DNA of 41,079 nt from an uncultured Collinsella sp. (lineage in GTDB: Bacteria; Actinomycetota; Coriobacteriia; Coriobacteriales; Coriobacteriaceae). Made by a program: the position numbers and the translations under genes. The stretch covers positions 1 to 41,079 of the forward strand of contig CAAEOL010000030.1 of the NCBI GenBank assembly GCA_900757595.1, read 5' to 3'. Below, piece by piece: positions 23,490 to 31,560 of the stretch (within the stretch, counting starts at the first letter, position 1; every line of letters starts with the position of its first letter). The notes under the pieces were generated by a model that saw only the letters and a program-made list of their open reading frames with translations, searched no databases and was not told where the DNA came from.

Positions 23490-24149
23490 CTAAGAAAGCG
23501 TGAGCAGCTCCGGCAGCTGGTCGATAATCTTGTCCGCGGCATCCTGGCTAAAGCCAAAGCGCTCCTCGCGCTTGGCAATGACCGTCAGGCCGGCTCGCTT
23601 ACCCGCGGTAATGCCCGGAACGGAATCCTCAACGCAGCAGCAGCGATTCGCGGGCAGCCCCAGCAGGTCCAGCGCATGCAGGTAGATGTCGGGCTCGGGT
23701 TTGCTCTCCTTAAACTGCTCGCCGCTCACCACATACTCAAAGGCATCCGACAGCCCGCATGCGTTGAGCACTTCCTCGATGCTAACCATGGGAGACGAGC
23801 TGGCAAGCGCCACGCGAACGCCACGGCGCGGCAGCTCTCGAATCGTATCCACGGCGCCTGGGTTAATCAAAGCCTGATAGTCGCGCGGACGCTTATGCGC
23901 CCACTCGTCCCAACGGGCCAACGCTTCCTCGCCAGTGAAGTGCCCCTTACCGGCGCGCTCAAACCAATCGACCAGCATATGCAGGAAGAACTGATGCGAG
24001 GTACCGACCTGCCCATTCAACTCCTCTTGAGTCAGATTAAGCCCAAGCTCCTTGGCAAACGCGGCAGTCTCGCCCAAGTAGTAATACTCGGTATCGACAA
24101 TGACGCCGTCCATGTCAAAGATAACGGCGTCGAACGGAAATGCGGACAC
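23490..24149 (-). CDS. HAD-superfamily hydrolase, beta-phosphoglucomutase-like
   Basis: A protein of 219 residues. Motif I is FDMDGVIVDTEYYY, motif II is VALASSSPMVSIEE, motif III is the Lys in FKESKPEPDIYLHAL and motif IV is CCVEDSVPGITAGKRAG. The alpha-helical cap lies between motifs I and II, as in the PGMB/CbbY group, which dephosphorylate sugar phosphates or act as phosphoglucomutases. A GTG start at 24149 is chosen because GGGAGGG lies five bases before it; the longer frame begins in the preceding terminator. Substrate not known. It lies next to another HAD phosphatase, separated by a hairpin. Confidence 0.85.
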   Translation of the reverse strand: MSAFPFDAVIFDMDGVIVDTEYYYLGETAAFAKELGLNLTQEELNGQVGTSHQFFLHMLVDWFERAGKGHFTGEEALARWDEWAHKRPRDYQALINPGAVDTIRELPRRGVRVALASSSPMVSIEEVLNACGLSDAFEYVVSGEQFKESKPEPDIYLHALDLLGLPANRCCCVEDSVPGITAGKRAGLTVIAKREERFGFSQDAADKIIDQLPELLTLS

Positions 24150-24163
24150 GGCACCCTCCCTAA

Positions 24164-24190
24164 CAAAAGGACGCCCGCAAGCAGGCGCCC
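24164..24190 (-). terminator. Terminator behind the Cof-type HAD gene
   Basis: On the minus strand GGGCGCC pairs with GGCGTCC (one G-U pair) and is followed by TTTTG. Confidence 0.6.
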
Positions 24191-24213
24191 GAGCCATGCA
24201 TTAATCGGCGATT

Positions 24214-25056
24214 CTAACCCAGCAGCTTATCCAGCGCCACCGCAATGCCATCTTCGTTGTTATCGGCGGTCACCATCTGGGCTACAGCCTTAACCTCTTC
24301 GACGGCGTTACCCATGGCAACACCGGTGCCGGCCCACTCAATCATGGACTTGTCGTTCTGGCCGTCGCCAAACGATACGACCTCACTGGCATCGATGCCG
24401 AGCTTGGGCAGGGCACCCTCGAGTGCGCGGGCCTTGTCGATACCGGGCGCCGTGTACTCAAAGTACCAGTCGGCCGTAAACATGCCCGAAAGCGTCTGCT
24501 TAAAGGGCGCATACATCTCCTCGTAATGCGCCTGCAGGTAGGCCGGATCGCCCGCCGTCAGCAGCTTGTCCACGGGATAAGCATCAGCGACCTCATGCAG
24601 GCTCTCCACCTCGCGAATCTTAAGATCGCACGCATCGCGCTCGTATTTGACGATGTTTTTCTGCGAGCCGTCAGGCAGCGTGATCATGCAGTGATACGAA
24701 TCCACGACATGCAAATCGCGACCGAGCGAAATCATAGGGATCACGTCAAAATTACGCAGGTGATCAATCAGACGGTGCAGCTCGTCAGCCGGCATAGCCT
24801 GGTCAAAAAGGACCTCATCGGTCTGAGCGTCGACCACATGCGCGCCATTAAAGGCAACCAGCAGACCGTCATGGTTTTGAAGGTCGAGCTCTTGCGCCAA
24901 GGCATGCAGCCCCCATGCGGGACGGCCCGAAGCCAAAATGAGCTTAATGCCCGACTCCTGCGCCGCGAGCAGCTTCTCGCGCGTACGCGGGCTAATCACT
25001 TTCTGATCGTTGGTGAGCGTACCGTCGATATCCATCGCGATGGCTTTGATTGCCAT
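24214..25056 (-). CDS. Cof-type HAD-IIB phosphatase
   Basis: A protein of 280 residues. MDIDGTLTNDQKVIS is motif I, ILASGRP is motif II, the Lys of PGIDKARALEGAL is motif III, and VSFGDGQNDKSMIEWAGTGVAMGNAVEEVKAVA is motif IV, the hallmark of the Cof/YidA group with a large C2 cap between motifs II and III. These enzymes hydrolyse sugar phosphates and related metabolites such as FMN or PLP. The start MAIKAIAMDIDG at 25056 follows GGGAGGC. No specific substrate can be read from sequence. The 149-base gap up to deoC shows no clear promoter. Confidence 0.88.
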   Translation of the reverse strand: MAIKAIAMDIDGTLTNDQKVISPRTREKLLAAQESGIKLILASGRPAWGLHALAQELDLQNHDGLLVAFNGAHVVDAQTDEVLFDQAMPADELHRLIDHLRNFDVIPMISLGRDLHVVDSYHCMITLPDGSQKNIVKYERDACDLKIREVESLHEVADAYPVDKLLTAGDPAYLQAHYEEMYAPFKQTLSGMFTADWYFEYTAPGIDKARALEGALPKLGIDASEVVSFGDGQNDKSMIEWAGTGVAMGNAVEEVKAVAQMVTADNNEDGIAVALDKLLG

Positions 25057-25205
25057 ATATGCCTCCCTGCCATTGAACAACCTTGTCTGAGCCATCATAC
25101 AGAACACCCATCGCGACTCCGTTTACAACGGGAAAAATGTCATATTGTCCCGAACATGAACGGCGTGTGGTCGTGAAGCTTTATCGCTCAGGTCAAATAC
25201 GTCTG

Positions 25206-25880
25206 CTAGCGACGCTCATCCGTCGGTGCGCCCTCGACGATCGCGATGCCCGCCGATGCACCTAACGCGCTGGCGCCGGCCTCGATGAATGCGCAAGCTT
25301 CTTCGTAATTATGGATACCGCCCGCCGCCTTGATTGCCACGGCATCGCCGAGCACCTCGTGCATCAGCCGCACGTCCTCGAGCTTAGCACCGCCAAAGCT
25401 TCTACCGGTCGATGTCTTAAGGAATCCCGGCTTGGCCTCCAGCGCGATCTCGCATACACGGCGCTTGGCGGCGTCGTCGCCGTCCAGCTTGCACATCTCG
25501 ACGATTACCTTGTCAGTGATGCCATGCGCGCGACAAAAATCAGCAATGGTAGTCATCTCGCGCTCGATGGCATCAAAATCGCGGTTCTCGATCGACCCCT
25601 GATTCAAAACGTAGTCAATCTCGGTAAAGCCACACGCAGCGTATTCCTCAAACCTCGCAAGCTTCTCCTCAAGCGTCATAGTGCCCTGGGGAAAGTCGAT
25701 AGCGCCGGCAAGGATGATGTCAGAGCCCTCGAGCATGGCGCGGCCCGTCTCGTACTCCTGAAGGTTCGCAAATACGCAGCGAAAGTTGTACTTTAACGCC
25801 TTCTCGACATACTGCTCAAACGTGTCCTCGGGGGCATCGATATAGTCGATGTATTTATTGATGGGTTTGGCAAGCGTCAT
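25206..25880 (-). CDS. deoC: Deoxyribose-phosphate aldolase DeoC
   Basis: A protein of 224 residues with the DeoC active site: the Schiff-base Lys155 in FLKTSTGRSFGGA, the second Lys184 in VAIKAAGGIHNYEEA, and the preceding KVIVEMCKLDGDD strand. It splits 2-deoxyribose 5-phosphate to glyceraldehyde 3-phosphate and acetaldehyde in deoxynucleoside catabolism. The ATG at 25880 follows GGAGG. No other deo genes are adjacent. An inverted repeat about 120 bases upstream is a possible operator. Confidence 0.9.
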   Translation of the reverse strand: MTLAKPINKYIDYIDAPEDTFEQYVEKALKYNFRCVFANLQEYETGRAMLEGSDIILAGAIDFPQGTMTLEEKLARFEEYAACGFTEIDYVLNQGSIENRDFDAIEREMTTIADFCRAHGITDKVIVEMCKLDGDDAAKRRVCEIALEAKPGFLKTSTGRSFGGAKLEDVRLMHEVLGDAVAIKAAGGIHNYEEACAFIEAGASALGASAGIAIVEGAPTDERR

Positions 25881-25999
25881 GCTGGGCCTCCTTGTTCAGG
25901 GCTGGCAACCGATTCGTGGCTTCACGCGAAAAACCACGTTCAATGTACGCCCGGCATGCAAGGACAGCGTCCGCATTCCGACAAGTGGTATGAGATTAG

Positions 26000-26020
26000 C
26001 CGTAAACGTATAATTTACGG
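26000..26020. promoter_or_regulatory. Inverted repeat upstream of deoC
   Basis: CCGTAAA (26000-26006) and TTTACGG (26014-26020) form perfect 7-base arms around a 7-base spacer that contains part of a plus-strand TATAAT. It is a candidate deoC operator or a divergent promoter element; no -35 is clear. Confidence 0.35.
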
Positions 26021-26098
26021 ACAGCGAATGGCACCGCACGCGGATGCCGACAGCAAGACATCCCCCCTCAATACACCCTCATGCCCATTTAAATAGCA

Positions 26099-26190
26099 AG
26101 GGGCCCGTATCTGTTGGGATACGGCCCCCTTTCGGCCGTGACCTATTTCAGCAACAAAGACTACTTGCGGTGAGCGCGGTAGAACTCGAT
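26099..26190 (-). repeat. Left copy of the pgi 3' end and terminator
   Basis: On the minus strand 26161-26190 encodes IEFYRAHRK and a stop, the exact C-terminus of Pgi, and matches 29668-29697 at 27 of 30 bases. Behind it is a GGGGCCCG hairpin (26099-26130) like the pgi terminator at 29605-29634. The homology ends after about ten codons; the bases before it (26191 onward) are not pgi. Together with the true pgi end it brackets a 3.5 kb insert in direct orientation. Confidence 0.75.
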
Positions 26191-26191
26191 C

Positions 26192-26654
26192 GCACCATCT
26201 TATCCGAGCCGGGGCACGTTTGCATAGCGTGGCGCGTGACGGTTGCAAAACCACCCCATTTAAAACAAACGCAAAAAAGTACTTGCAAAGACACGTTCCG
26301 ACATATAAGTTGATAAAAGACCGCCGTTGCGGTTTTAAGTAGATCGAGCATATGAAGTTTCAGTTTTTAGCGTGTAAGAGAAAGAAGATCGGCAAAGTAC
26401 AACCCCAAACGCAATGACAACTTAATGAGGTAACTGCCACATGTGAGGCACCCAGGGCATTGTTGTCTCGATTTTGAGCACGATGCCTTCCGCCTTGCAT
26501 GGGCCGTTCCATCCCGCCCCTGCAGCAACTGCCTCACGGGCTCATTGAAAACCGCATAGCACCCCAACGTCAGCACATCACCCACGGCAAGCACATCACT
26601 CACGACAACCGACACATCAACAAACAGCACGAGCATCAACCGATTGGAGAAGCT
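26192..26654. other. Gene-free stretch at the left end of the insert
   Basis: No convincing protein gene is seen. A weak plus-strand hairpin lies at 26316-26336 (ACCGC, CGTT, GCGGT, then TTT). Tandem repeats occur at 26573-26608. Otherwise the sequence up to 26570 shows nothing I can name; the open frame reaching back to 26499 is only an upstream extension without a ribosome site. Confidence 0.5.
26573..26608 (+). repeat. Tandem 18-bp repeats before the insert's first gene
   Basis: GCACATCACCCACGGCAA (26573-26590) and GCACATCACTCACGACAA (26591-26608) differ at two positions, and a degenerate third unit follows to about 26625. The arrangement is iteron-like and lies 47 bases before the start of the unknown protein. 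Confidence 0.6.
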
Positions 26655-27545
26655 ATGACAAACCACCACGCTGAAGACGGCGATAAGAAAAGCATTCTGG
26701 ATGCCCGCATTGAGCGAGCATATGCAAACGAATATGACGCCGCCTTTGCCGCCGCGACCATCAAGAACTACGCGTCGCTACCGCTCGCGACGATCTTGGC
26801 CGACCACCCTCAACTGCTGAAGCGCTGCACAAAGATCATGGGCGACCCCGACATTCGCAAGCTGACAGACCCCTATGCCCCAAAACGCAACAACGATTCG
26901 TACGTTCTTACCGTAGGCTGCCTAGCCCATATGCTTACGGCGCTCGACACGAAACTCAAGCTCGAATGGGAACCCGACGAGCATCATGAACTCGAAAGCA
27001 AGCGGAACACCCTGCGCACCGCACTGTTCCTTCCGTTGGACGGCCTCAAGCGCTGCAACGTCGAGCTCAATACACAGACGCGGCAAAAGCCCGGGACCAC
27101 GGGGCAGAAAACTCCAAGACCCCATGCGGCCATCGTCGACCGCAACCGATATAACCGCATGACCGCGCACTTTTCTGCCGAGGGAGCAGCCATAAGGACG
27201 CTGATCGACCTGCTGTGCCTCCTGAGCATCAACGAGCTATTTGAGGGCCATCTCGCCCTTGTTCCCGCGACGGCACCCAAATCGGTAGCAAAGATCATCG
27301 AGACCTGCAGACGCCAGTTTGAGCGCCATCGCAATGGCAGCGAGATGAACGCCAGCATCGCGCAGTACTACGCGGCTCATTACAAAAATGACGGATGTGC
27401 CCCTGTCGAGCATCAGCTGCGGCTCGCCTACACCACGCCCGCCGCAACGCTCTATCGCTTTGGAGCCCTTGGCGCTTGCGAGCCGCACGAACAGGCAGCC
27501 TGCCCCACAACCGAGCTCGATCTCAGGCTCGGACGAACCCTGTAG
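26655..27545 (+). CDS. Unknown protein encoded with ClpP-like and VirD4-like genes
   Basis: A protein of 296 residues that I do not recognise. It starts MTNHHAEDGDKKSILDARIE after GGAGAAGC. It looks soluble and mostly helical, with no signal peptide, no membrane segment and no obvious nucleotide-binding motif. Charged early residues, a central hydrophobic helix (TVGCLAHMLTALDTKLKLEW) and a Leu-rich segment (LIDLLCLLSINELFEGHLAL) stand out. Two cysteines near the C-terminus (GALGACEPHEQAACPTTE) do not form a known motif. It is the first of three same-strand genes within the pgi-flanked insert, so a role with the protease and the ATPase is likely, but no function is assigned. Confidence 0.6.
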   Translation: MTNHHAEDGDKKSILDARIERAYANEYDAAFAAATIKNYASLPLATILADHPQLLKRCTKIMGDPDIRKLTDPYAPKRNNDSYVLTVGCLAHMLTALDTKLKLEWEPDEHHELESKRNTLRTALFLPLDGLKRCNVELNTQTRQKPGTTGQKTPRPHAAIVDRNRYNRMTAHFSAEGAAIRTLIDLLCLLSINELFEGHLALVPATAPKSVAKIIETCRRQFERHRNGSEMNASIAQYYAAHYKNDGCAPVEHQLRLAYTTPAATLYRFGALGACEPHEQAACPTTELDLRLGRTL

Positions 27546-27611
27546 CCCGCCAGCCCCTCCGCGGGCAACAATCCTATTCCTCCACAACACAACCAACAGA
27601 AAGGAGTCCTC

Positions 27612-28229
27612 ATGGACACCAATCATTCCCCCATCATCAGCCCCCTCACCATGCGTGAATCCGCCCGAGGCATCACGCTCACCAGCATTTACGATGAGAT
27701 GCTCGCCCGTCGCGAGCTCTCCGTCATGGGAAACATCGAAACCCCGATGGCCCACGACCTATGCCAGCAGATCCGCCTGCTCGATGCCACCGACCCCAGC
27801 CGCCCCATCACCATATTTGTCGCCAGCGCCGGCGGAAGCGTGCGATCGGGTCTTGCGATCTATGACGCCATGCGCCTTGCATCGTGCCCCATCCGCACCG
27901 TCTGCCTGGAATTCGCCGCGTCCATGGGCGCCGTGATCTTTATGGGCGGCGACGATCGCCGTATGGCGCCCCATGCAGAGCTCATGATTCACGACCCGCT
28001 GATCCCCCAGGGGGCAGGCGGCTCGGCACTTGCGCTGCAGGAAACCAGCCGGCGTCTCATGCAGACCCGCAAGACCCTCACGCAAATCCTCTCGGACCGC
28101 AGCGGCCTCACGCCCAAGCGCATCCAGTCCCTCACTGCAAAAGACACCTACCTTTCGGCCGAGCGCGCCGTCGAGCTCGGCTTTGCCCACGAAATCCTCT
28201 CGACCACCAAGGAGGTCGCCCATGTCTAA
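27612..28229 (+). CDS. ClpP-family serine protease
   Basis: A protein of 205 residues with the ClpP fold pattern. The triad is present: Ser104 in FAASMGAVIF, His127 in ELMIHDPLIPQG and Asp178 in LTAKDTYLSAERAVELG. The oxyanion Gly motif reads FVASAGGSVRSGLAIYD. ClpP forms barrel-shaped peptidases that need a AAA+ unfoldase such as ClpX. This copy is not next to clpX; it overlaps the VirD4-like gene by 8 bases and follows an unknown gene, so it is a mobile-element or accessory paralogue rather than the housekeeping enzyme. AAGGAG precedes the ATG. Confidence 0.85.
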   Translation: MDTNHSPIISPLTMRESARGITLTSIYDEMLARRELSVMGNIETPMAHDLCQQIRLLDATDPSRPITIFVASAGGSVRSGLAIYDAMRLASCPIRTVCLEFAASMGAVIFMGGDDRRMAPHAELMIHDPLIPQGAGGSALALQETSRRLMQTRKTLTQILSDRSGLTPKRIQSLTAKDTYLSAERAVELGFAHEILSTTKEVAHV

Positions 28230-29526
28230 CCTCGCCAGCCGCCTCGCCGCATCTGAGTCCGCATCGTCCACCATCCTCGCCAAGGATCGAACGCTTTCCT
28301 GCGACACCCGCCAAACGGGACTCAATAACAACGCACTTGTGATCGGCCCTTCGGGAGCCGGCAAGACCCGAAACGTCCTCAAGCCCAACCTGCTGCAAAT
28401 GAACGCAAGCTACATCGTGCTCGACACCAAAGGCACGCTTTGTCGCGAAGTGGGACCCGTGCTGGCAGCCCACGGTTACCGCGTGCAATGTCTCAACTTC
28501 GCCGACCTCAACACCGTCCCGGTCCTTGCATGCGGCATCGAGCGCTGCGGCTACAACCCCCTAAGGCACATTCGCCGCAAGGCGGACGGCAGGCCCAACC
28601 AGCAGGACATCCTCTCGGTGGCAAAGGCCATCTGCCCCATCGAGGACAACAACCAGCCTTTTTGGGATCATGCGGCGGCAAACCTGCTGTCGTGTCTTAT
28701 CGCCTACGTCACCGAACAGTTGCCCGCCGACGAGCAGACGATCAGCTCGGTCATCAAGCTGATCGAGCACCTGCAGGACGGTGCCACGGGCCGATTGTTT
28801 GACGACCTGATCACGACCGACCCCCAAAGCTATGCCCTCTCGCTATGGCGGCGCTACGCCATTACGCAAAATGCCGAGCGCATGCACGCGAGCATCGTCG
28901 GCATCCTTGCCGAAAAGGTCATGTGTCTGGGATTCGACGGTGCGGCACAGCTCTATCGTGAGTGCCATCAGGTGGACTTCGCTTCCATGGGGCACGCTCC
29001 CTGCGCCCTGTTTGTAACCGTGAGCGATATTGACCGCAATCTCGATCCGCTGACCGGCCTCTTTATTTCGCAGGCGTTTATGGGCCTCATTCGCGAGGCC
29101 GATAGGCAGCCCGACGGCAGCCTGCCCGTGCCCGTGCGCTTTATGCTCGATGACTTCGCAAATCTGCAGATCCCCCAGATCGACAACGTGCTCTCGATTA
29201 TCCGAAGCCGCAACATCTGGGCAACGCTGCTGCTGCAGTCGACCAACCAGCTCGATGCGCTCTACGGCGAGGCACGCGCACGCTCCATCATGGGCAACTG
29301 CGACACGCATCTGGTGCTGGCGTTCCAGGATCCCGAGAGTGCCCGGGTGTTTTCCGACCGCGCCGACGCGCTGCCCAGCACGCTCATGGCGACGCCGATT
29401 GATCGCTCGTGGCTCTTTGTACGCGGTCGCACTCCCGAACAGGTCGAGCGCTTTAGGCTCGAAGACCATCCGTTCTACGGGGAGCTGCCCGAGGCGCAGC
29501 GAGGCCATGCGGAGGCCGAGATCTAG
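28222..29526 (+). CDS. VirD4/TraG-like coupling ATPase without membrane anchor
   Basis: A protein of 434 residues. Walker A is GPSGAGKT (42-49), followed by NVLKPNLLQMNASYIVLDTKG, and Walker B is FMLDDFAN with Asp310 and Asp311. Further TraG/TraD-like blocks are NPLRHIRR, FWDHAAANLLSCLIAY and LLLQSTNQLDALYG with the end GNCDTHLVLAFQDPESARVFSDR. Conjugation coupling proteins normally begin with membrane helices; here only about 40 hydrophilic residues precede the Walker A. The family pumps DNA or proteins into a type IV secretion channel, but no relaxase or channel genes are in this insert. AAGGAGGT (28209-28216) precedes the ATG. Confidence 0.85.
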   Translation: MSNLASRLAASESASSTILAKDRTLSCDTRQTGLNNNALVIGPSGAGKTRNVLKPNLLQMNASYIVLDTKGTLCREVGPVLAAHGYRVQCLNFADLNTVPVLACGIERCGYNPLRHIRRKADGRPNQQDILSVAKAICPIEDNNQPFWDHAAANLLSCLIAYVTEQLPADEQTISSVIKLIEHLQDGATGRLFDDLITTDPQSYALSLWRRYAITQNAERMHASIVGILAEKVMCLGFDGAAQLYRECHQVDFASMGHAPCALFVTVSDIDRNLDPLTGLFISQAFMGLIREADRQPDGSLPVPVRFMLDDFANLQIPQIDNVLSIIRSRNIWATLLLQSTNQLDALYGEARARSIMGNCDTHLVLAFQDPESARVFSDRADALPSTLMATPIDRSWLFVRGRTPEQVERFRLEDHPFYGELPEAQRGHAEAEI

Positions 29527-29604
29527 GCGCAGGGTTCTCGCAGCGCGCGGCGCTCCGGCGATGTTCCACAAAGGCCGTGCGCCCCGGGACCACGGCAAAG
29601 CAAA

Positions 29605-29634
29605 GGGGCCCGCATCCGATAGGATACGGGCCCC
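29605..29634 (-). terminator. Terminator of pgi
   Basis: GGGGCCCGCATCC (29605-29617) and GGATACGGGCCCC (29622-29634) pair over 13 positions, with one G-U pair on the minus strand, followed by TTTGC. It is also the right-hand terminator copy bounding the 3.5 kb insert. Confidence 0.8.
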
Positions 29635-29667
29635 TGACTATAAGACGCGATGCGTTAACAGCAGCGA

Positions 29668-31362
29668 CTACTTGCGATGCGCGCGATAGAACTCGATAAG
29701 CGCCTGAGTCGAAGCGTCCTGCTCGGCCTTGGCGGCATCGTCGTGGAAGGCCGGGGTGATCTGCTTGGCAAGCTGCTTGCCCAGCTCGACGCCCCACTGG
29801 TCGTAGGAGTCGATGCCCCAGACCGTGCCCTCGACAAACGTGATGTGCTCGTACAGGGCGATGAGCTCGCCGAGCGCGAACGGGGTCAACGTATCGCCGA
29901 AGATCGAGGTCGTCGGGCGATTGCCCTCAAAGCAACGGGCCGGAACGATCTGCTCGGGCGTGCCCTCGGCACGAACCTCATCGGCCGTCTTGCCAAAGGC
30001 GAGCGCCTTGGTCTGGGCCAGGAAGTTGCCCAGGAACAGCTCATGCACGTCCTGACCGCTGTCGGTCGCAGGGTTTGCGGTATTGGCGAAGGCGATGAAA
30101 TCGGCCGGAACCACCACGGTGCCCTGGTGCAGCAGCTGGTAGAAGGCGTGCTGACCGTTGGTGCCGGGCTCGCCCCAGAAGATCTCACCGGTATCGGAGG
30201 TCACAGCGCTGCCGTCCCAGCGGACGTGCTTGCCGTTGGACTCCATGGTGAGCTGCTGCAGGTAGGCCGGGAAACGGTGCAGATACTGGCAGTACGGCAG
30301 CACGGCGTGGCTCTTGGAACCGAAGAAGTTGACGTACCAGACGTTGAGCAGGCCCATCAGCGCGACGGCGTTGTTCTCGAGCGGGGTATTGCAGAAGTAC
30401 TCGTCGATGGCGTGGAAGCCTTCAAGGAACTGCCGGAAACGCTCAGGGCCGAGCACGACGATCAGCGACAGGCCCACGGCGGAGTCAACGGAATAGCGGC
30501 CGCCGACCCAGTTCCAGAAACCAAAGGCGTTGGCGGGATCGATACCGAAGGCCTCGACCTTCTCGAGCGCGGTGGAAACGGCGACGAAGTGCTTGGCCAC
30601 GGCCTCGGCGTTCTGCTCATCGGAGCCGTCGATGGCGCCCTGAGCCTTGAGCTGCTCGAGCATCCAGGTCTTGACCTCACGGGCGTTGGTGAGGGTCTCG
30701 AGCGTGGTGAAGGTCTTGGAGACGATGATCACGAGCGTGGTCTCGGGATCCAAACCCTTGAGCTTCTCGGCCTGGTCGTTGGGATCGATGTTGGAGATGT
30801 AGCGGCAGTCGATACCGGCGTCGGCATAGGGACGCAGGGCCTCGTAAGCCATGACCGGGCCCAGGTCGGAGCCGCCGATGCCGATGGACACCAGGTGCTC
30901 GATCTTCTTGCCGGTAACGCCCTTCCACTCACCGGAGCGCACGCGCTCGGCGAAGGCATACATGCGGTCGAGGACCTCGTGTACGTCGGCGACGACATCC
31001 TGGCCGTCGACGATGAGCTGGCCCTTCTCGCTTGCCGGACGGCGCAGCGCGGTGTGCAGGACGGCGCGGTCCTCGGTGGTGTTGATGTGCTCGCCGGAGA
31101 ACATGGCGTCGCGGCGCTCCTCGAGCTTCACCTCGCGGGCAAGATCGCACAGCAGCTTGACGGTCTCATCGGTCACCAGGTTCTTGGACAGATCGAAGTG
31201 AAGGTCGCCGGCGTCAAAGCTCAGCTTGTTCACGCGCTCGGCATCGGCGGCGAACCAGGCCTTGAGGTCGATACCTTCAGCCTCGAGCTTCTCCTGATGG
31301 GCCTCGAGCGCCTTCCAAGCGGCAGTCGACGTAGCATCGATAGGTGCGGCAACAGTTGCCAT
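29668..31362 (-). CDS. pgi: Glucose-6-phosphate isomerase
   Basis: A protein of 564 residues. Key blocks are LVSIGIGGSDLGPVMAYEAL, the signature GFWNWVGGRYSVDSAVGLS, LQQLTMESNGKHV with the catalytic Glu region, GEPGTNGQHAFYQLLHQG with the catalytic His, and WGVELGKQLAKQI with the C-terminal Lys. It interconverts glucose 6-phosphate and fructose 6-phosphate, so it would take the glucose 6-phosphate expected from the FrlB-like deglycase. The start MATVAAPIDATS at 31362 is set by GAGGAGGA. The leader contains a strong hairpin (31381-31404). The extreme 3' end is duplicated at 26161-26190. Confidence 0.95.
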   Translation of the reverse strand: MATVAAPIDATSTAAWKALEAHQEKLEAEGIDLKAWFAADAERVNKLSFDAGDLHFDLSKNLVTDETVKLLCDLAREVKLEERRDAMFSGEHINTTEDRAVLHTALRRPASEKGQLIVDGQDVVADVHEVLDRMYAFAERVRSGEWKGVTGKKIEHLVSIGIGGSDLGPVMAYEALRPYADAGIDCRYISNIDPNDQAEKLKGLDPETTLVIIVSKTFTTLETLTNAREVKTWMLEQLKAQGAIDGSDEQNAEAVAKHFVAVSTALEKVEAFGIDPANAFGFWNWVGGRYSVDSAVGLSLIVVLGPERFRQFLEGFHAIDEYFCNTPLENNAVALMGLLNVWYVNFFGSKSHAVLPYCQYLHRFPAYLQQLTMESNGKHVRWDGSAVTSDTGEIFWGEPGTNGQHAFYQLLHQGTVVVPADFIAFANTANPATDSGQDVHELFLGNFLAQTKALAFGKTADEVRAEGTPEQIVPARCFEGNRPTTSIFGDTLTPFALGELIALYEHITFVEGTVWGIDSYDQWGVELGKQLAKQITPAFHDDAAKAEQDASTQALIEFYRAHRK

Positions 31363-31380
31363 AGAGTCCTCCTCAGCATA

Positions 31381-31404
31381 CGGGCGCACGCCTCCATGCG
31401 CCCG
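31381..31404 (-). promoter_or_regulatory. Hairpin in the pgi leader
   Basis: CGGGCGCA and TGCGCCCG form a perfect 8-base stem. In the minus-strand transcript the 8-base loop reads TGGAGGCG, displaying a Shine-Dalgarno-like GGAGG, and the true ribosome site follows about ten bases later. Possible translational control; function unproven. Confidence 0.4.
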
Positions 31405-31485
31405 GACATTCAGATGCCACTATTCTAGCGCAGGTCAAGACTACAATCAGCGAGCGTTGCCAATTGGCCCCCAAACGGCAACCGA

Positions 31486-31560
31486 CCAAAAAGGGACAGG
31501 TTTATTTTGGCAGGTCAAACGCTTTACCAATCAAAAATACCTATCCCTTTATGCCAAATA
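31486..31560. repeat. Palindromic REP-like element
   Basis: CCAAAAAGGGACAGGTTT (31486-31503) continues as ATTTTGGCAGGT, and a degenerate inverted copy follows to 31560 (ATACCTATCCCTTTATGCC). A second exact copy of the 18-mer is at 32218-32235. The element lies right against the stop codon of the truncated ADH-like gene. Similar GGGACAGGTTT palindromes are known from REP-type repeats of several phyla. Confidence 0.6.

Noticed and set aside
26499..26654. Longer N-terminus for the unknown insert protein
   Set aside because: The extension crosses the tandem repeats and has no ribosome site, whereas GGAGAAGC precedes the ATG at 26655.
29677..31428. 583-residue plus-strand open frame opposite pgi
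   Set aside because: It is the exact mirror of a well-supported gene in G+C-rich sequence, starts without a ribosome site and has no recognisable domain.
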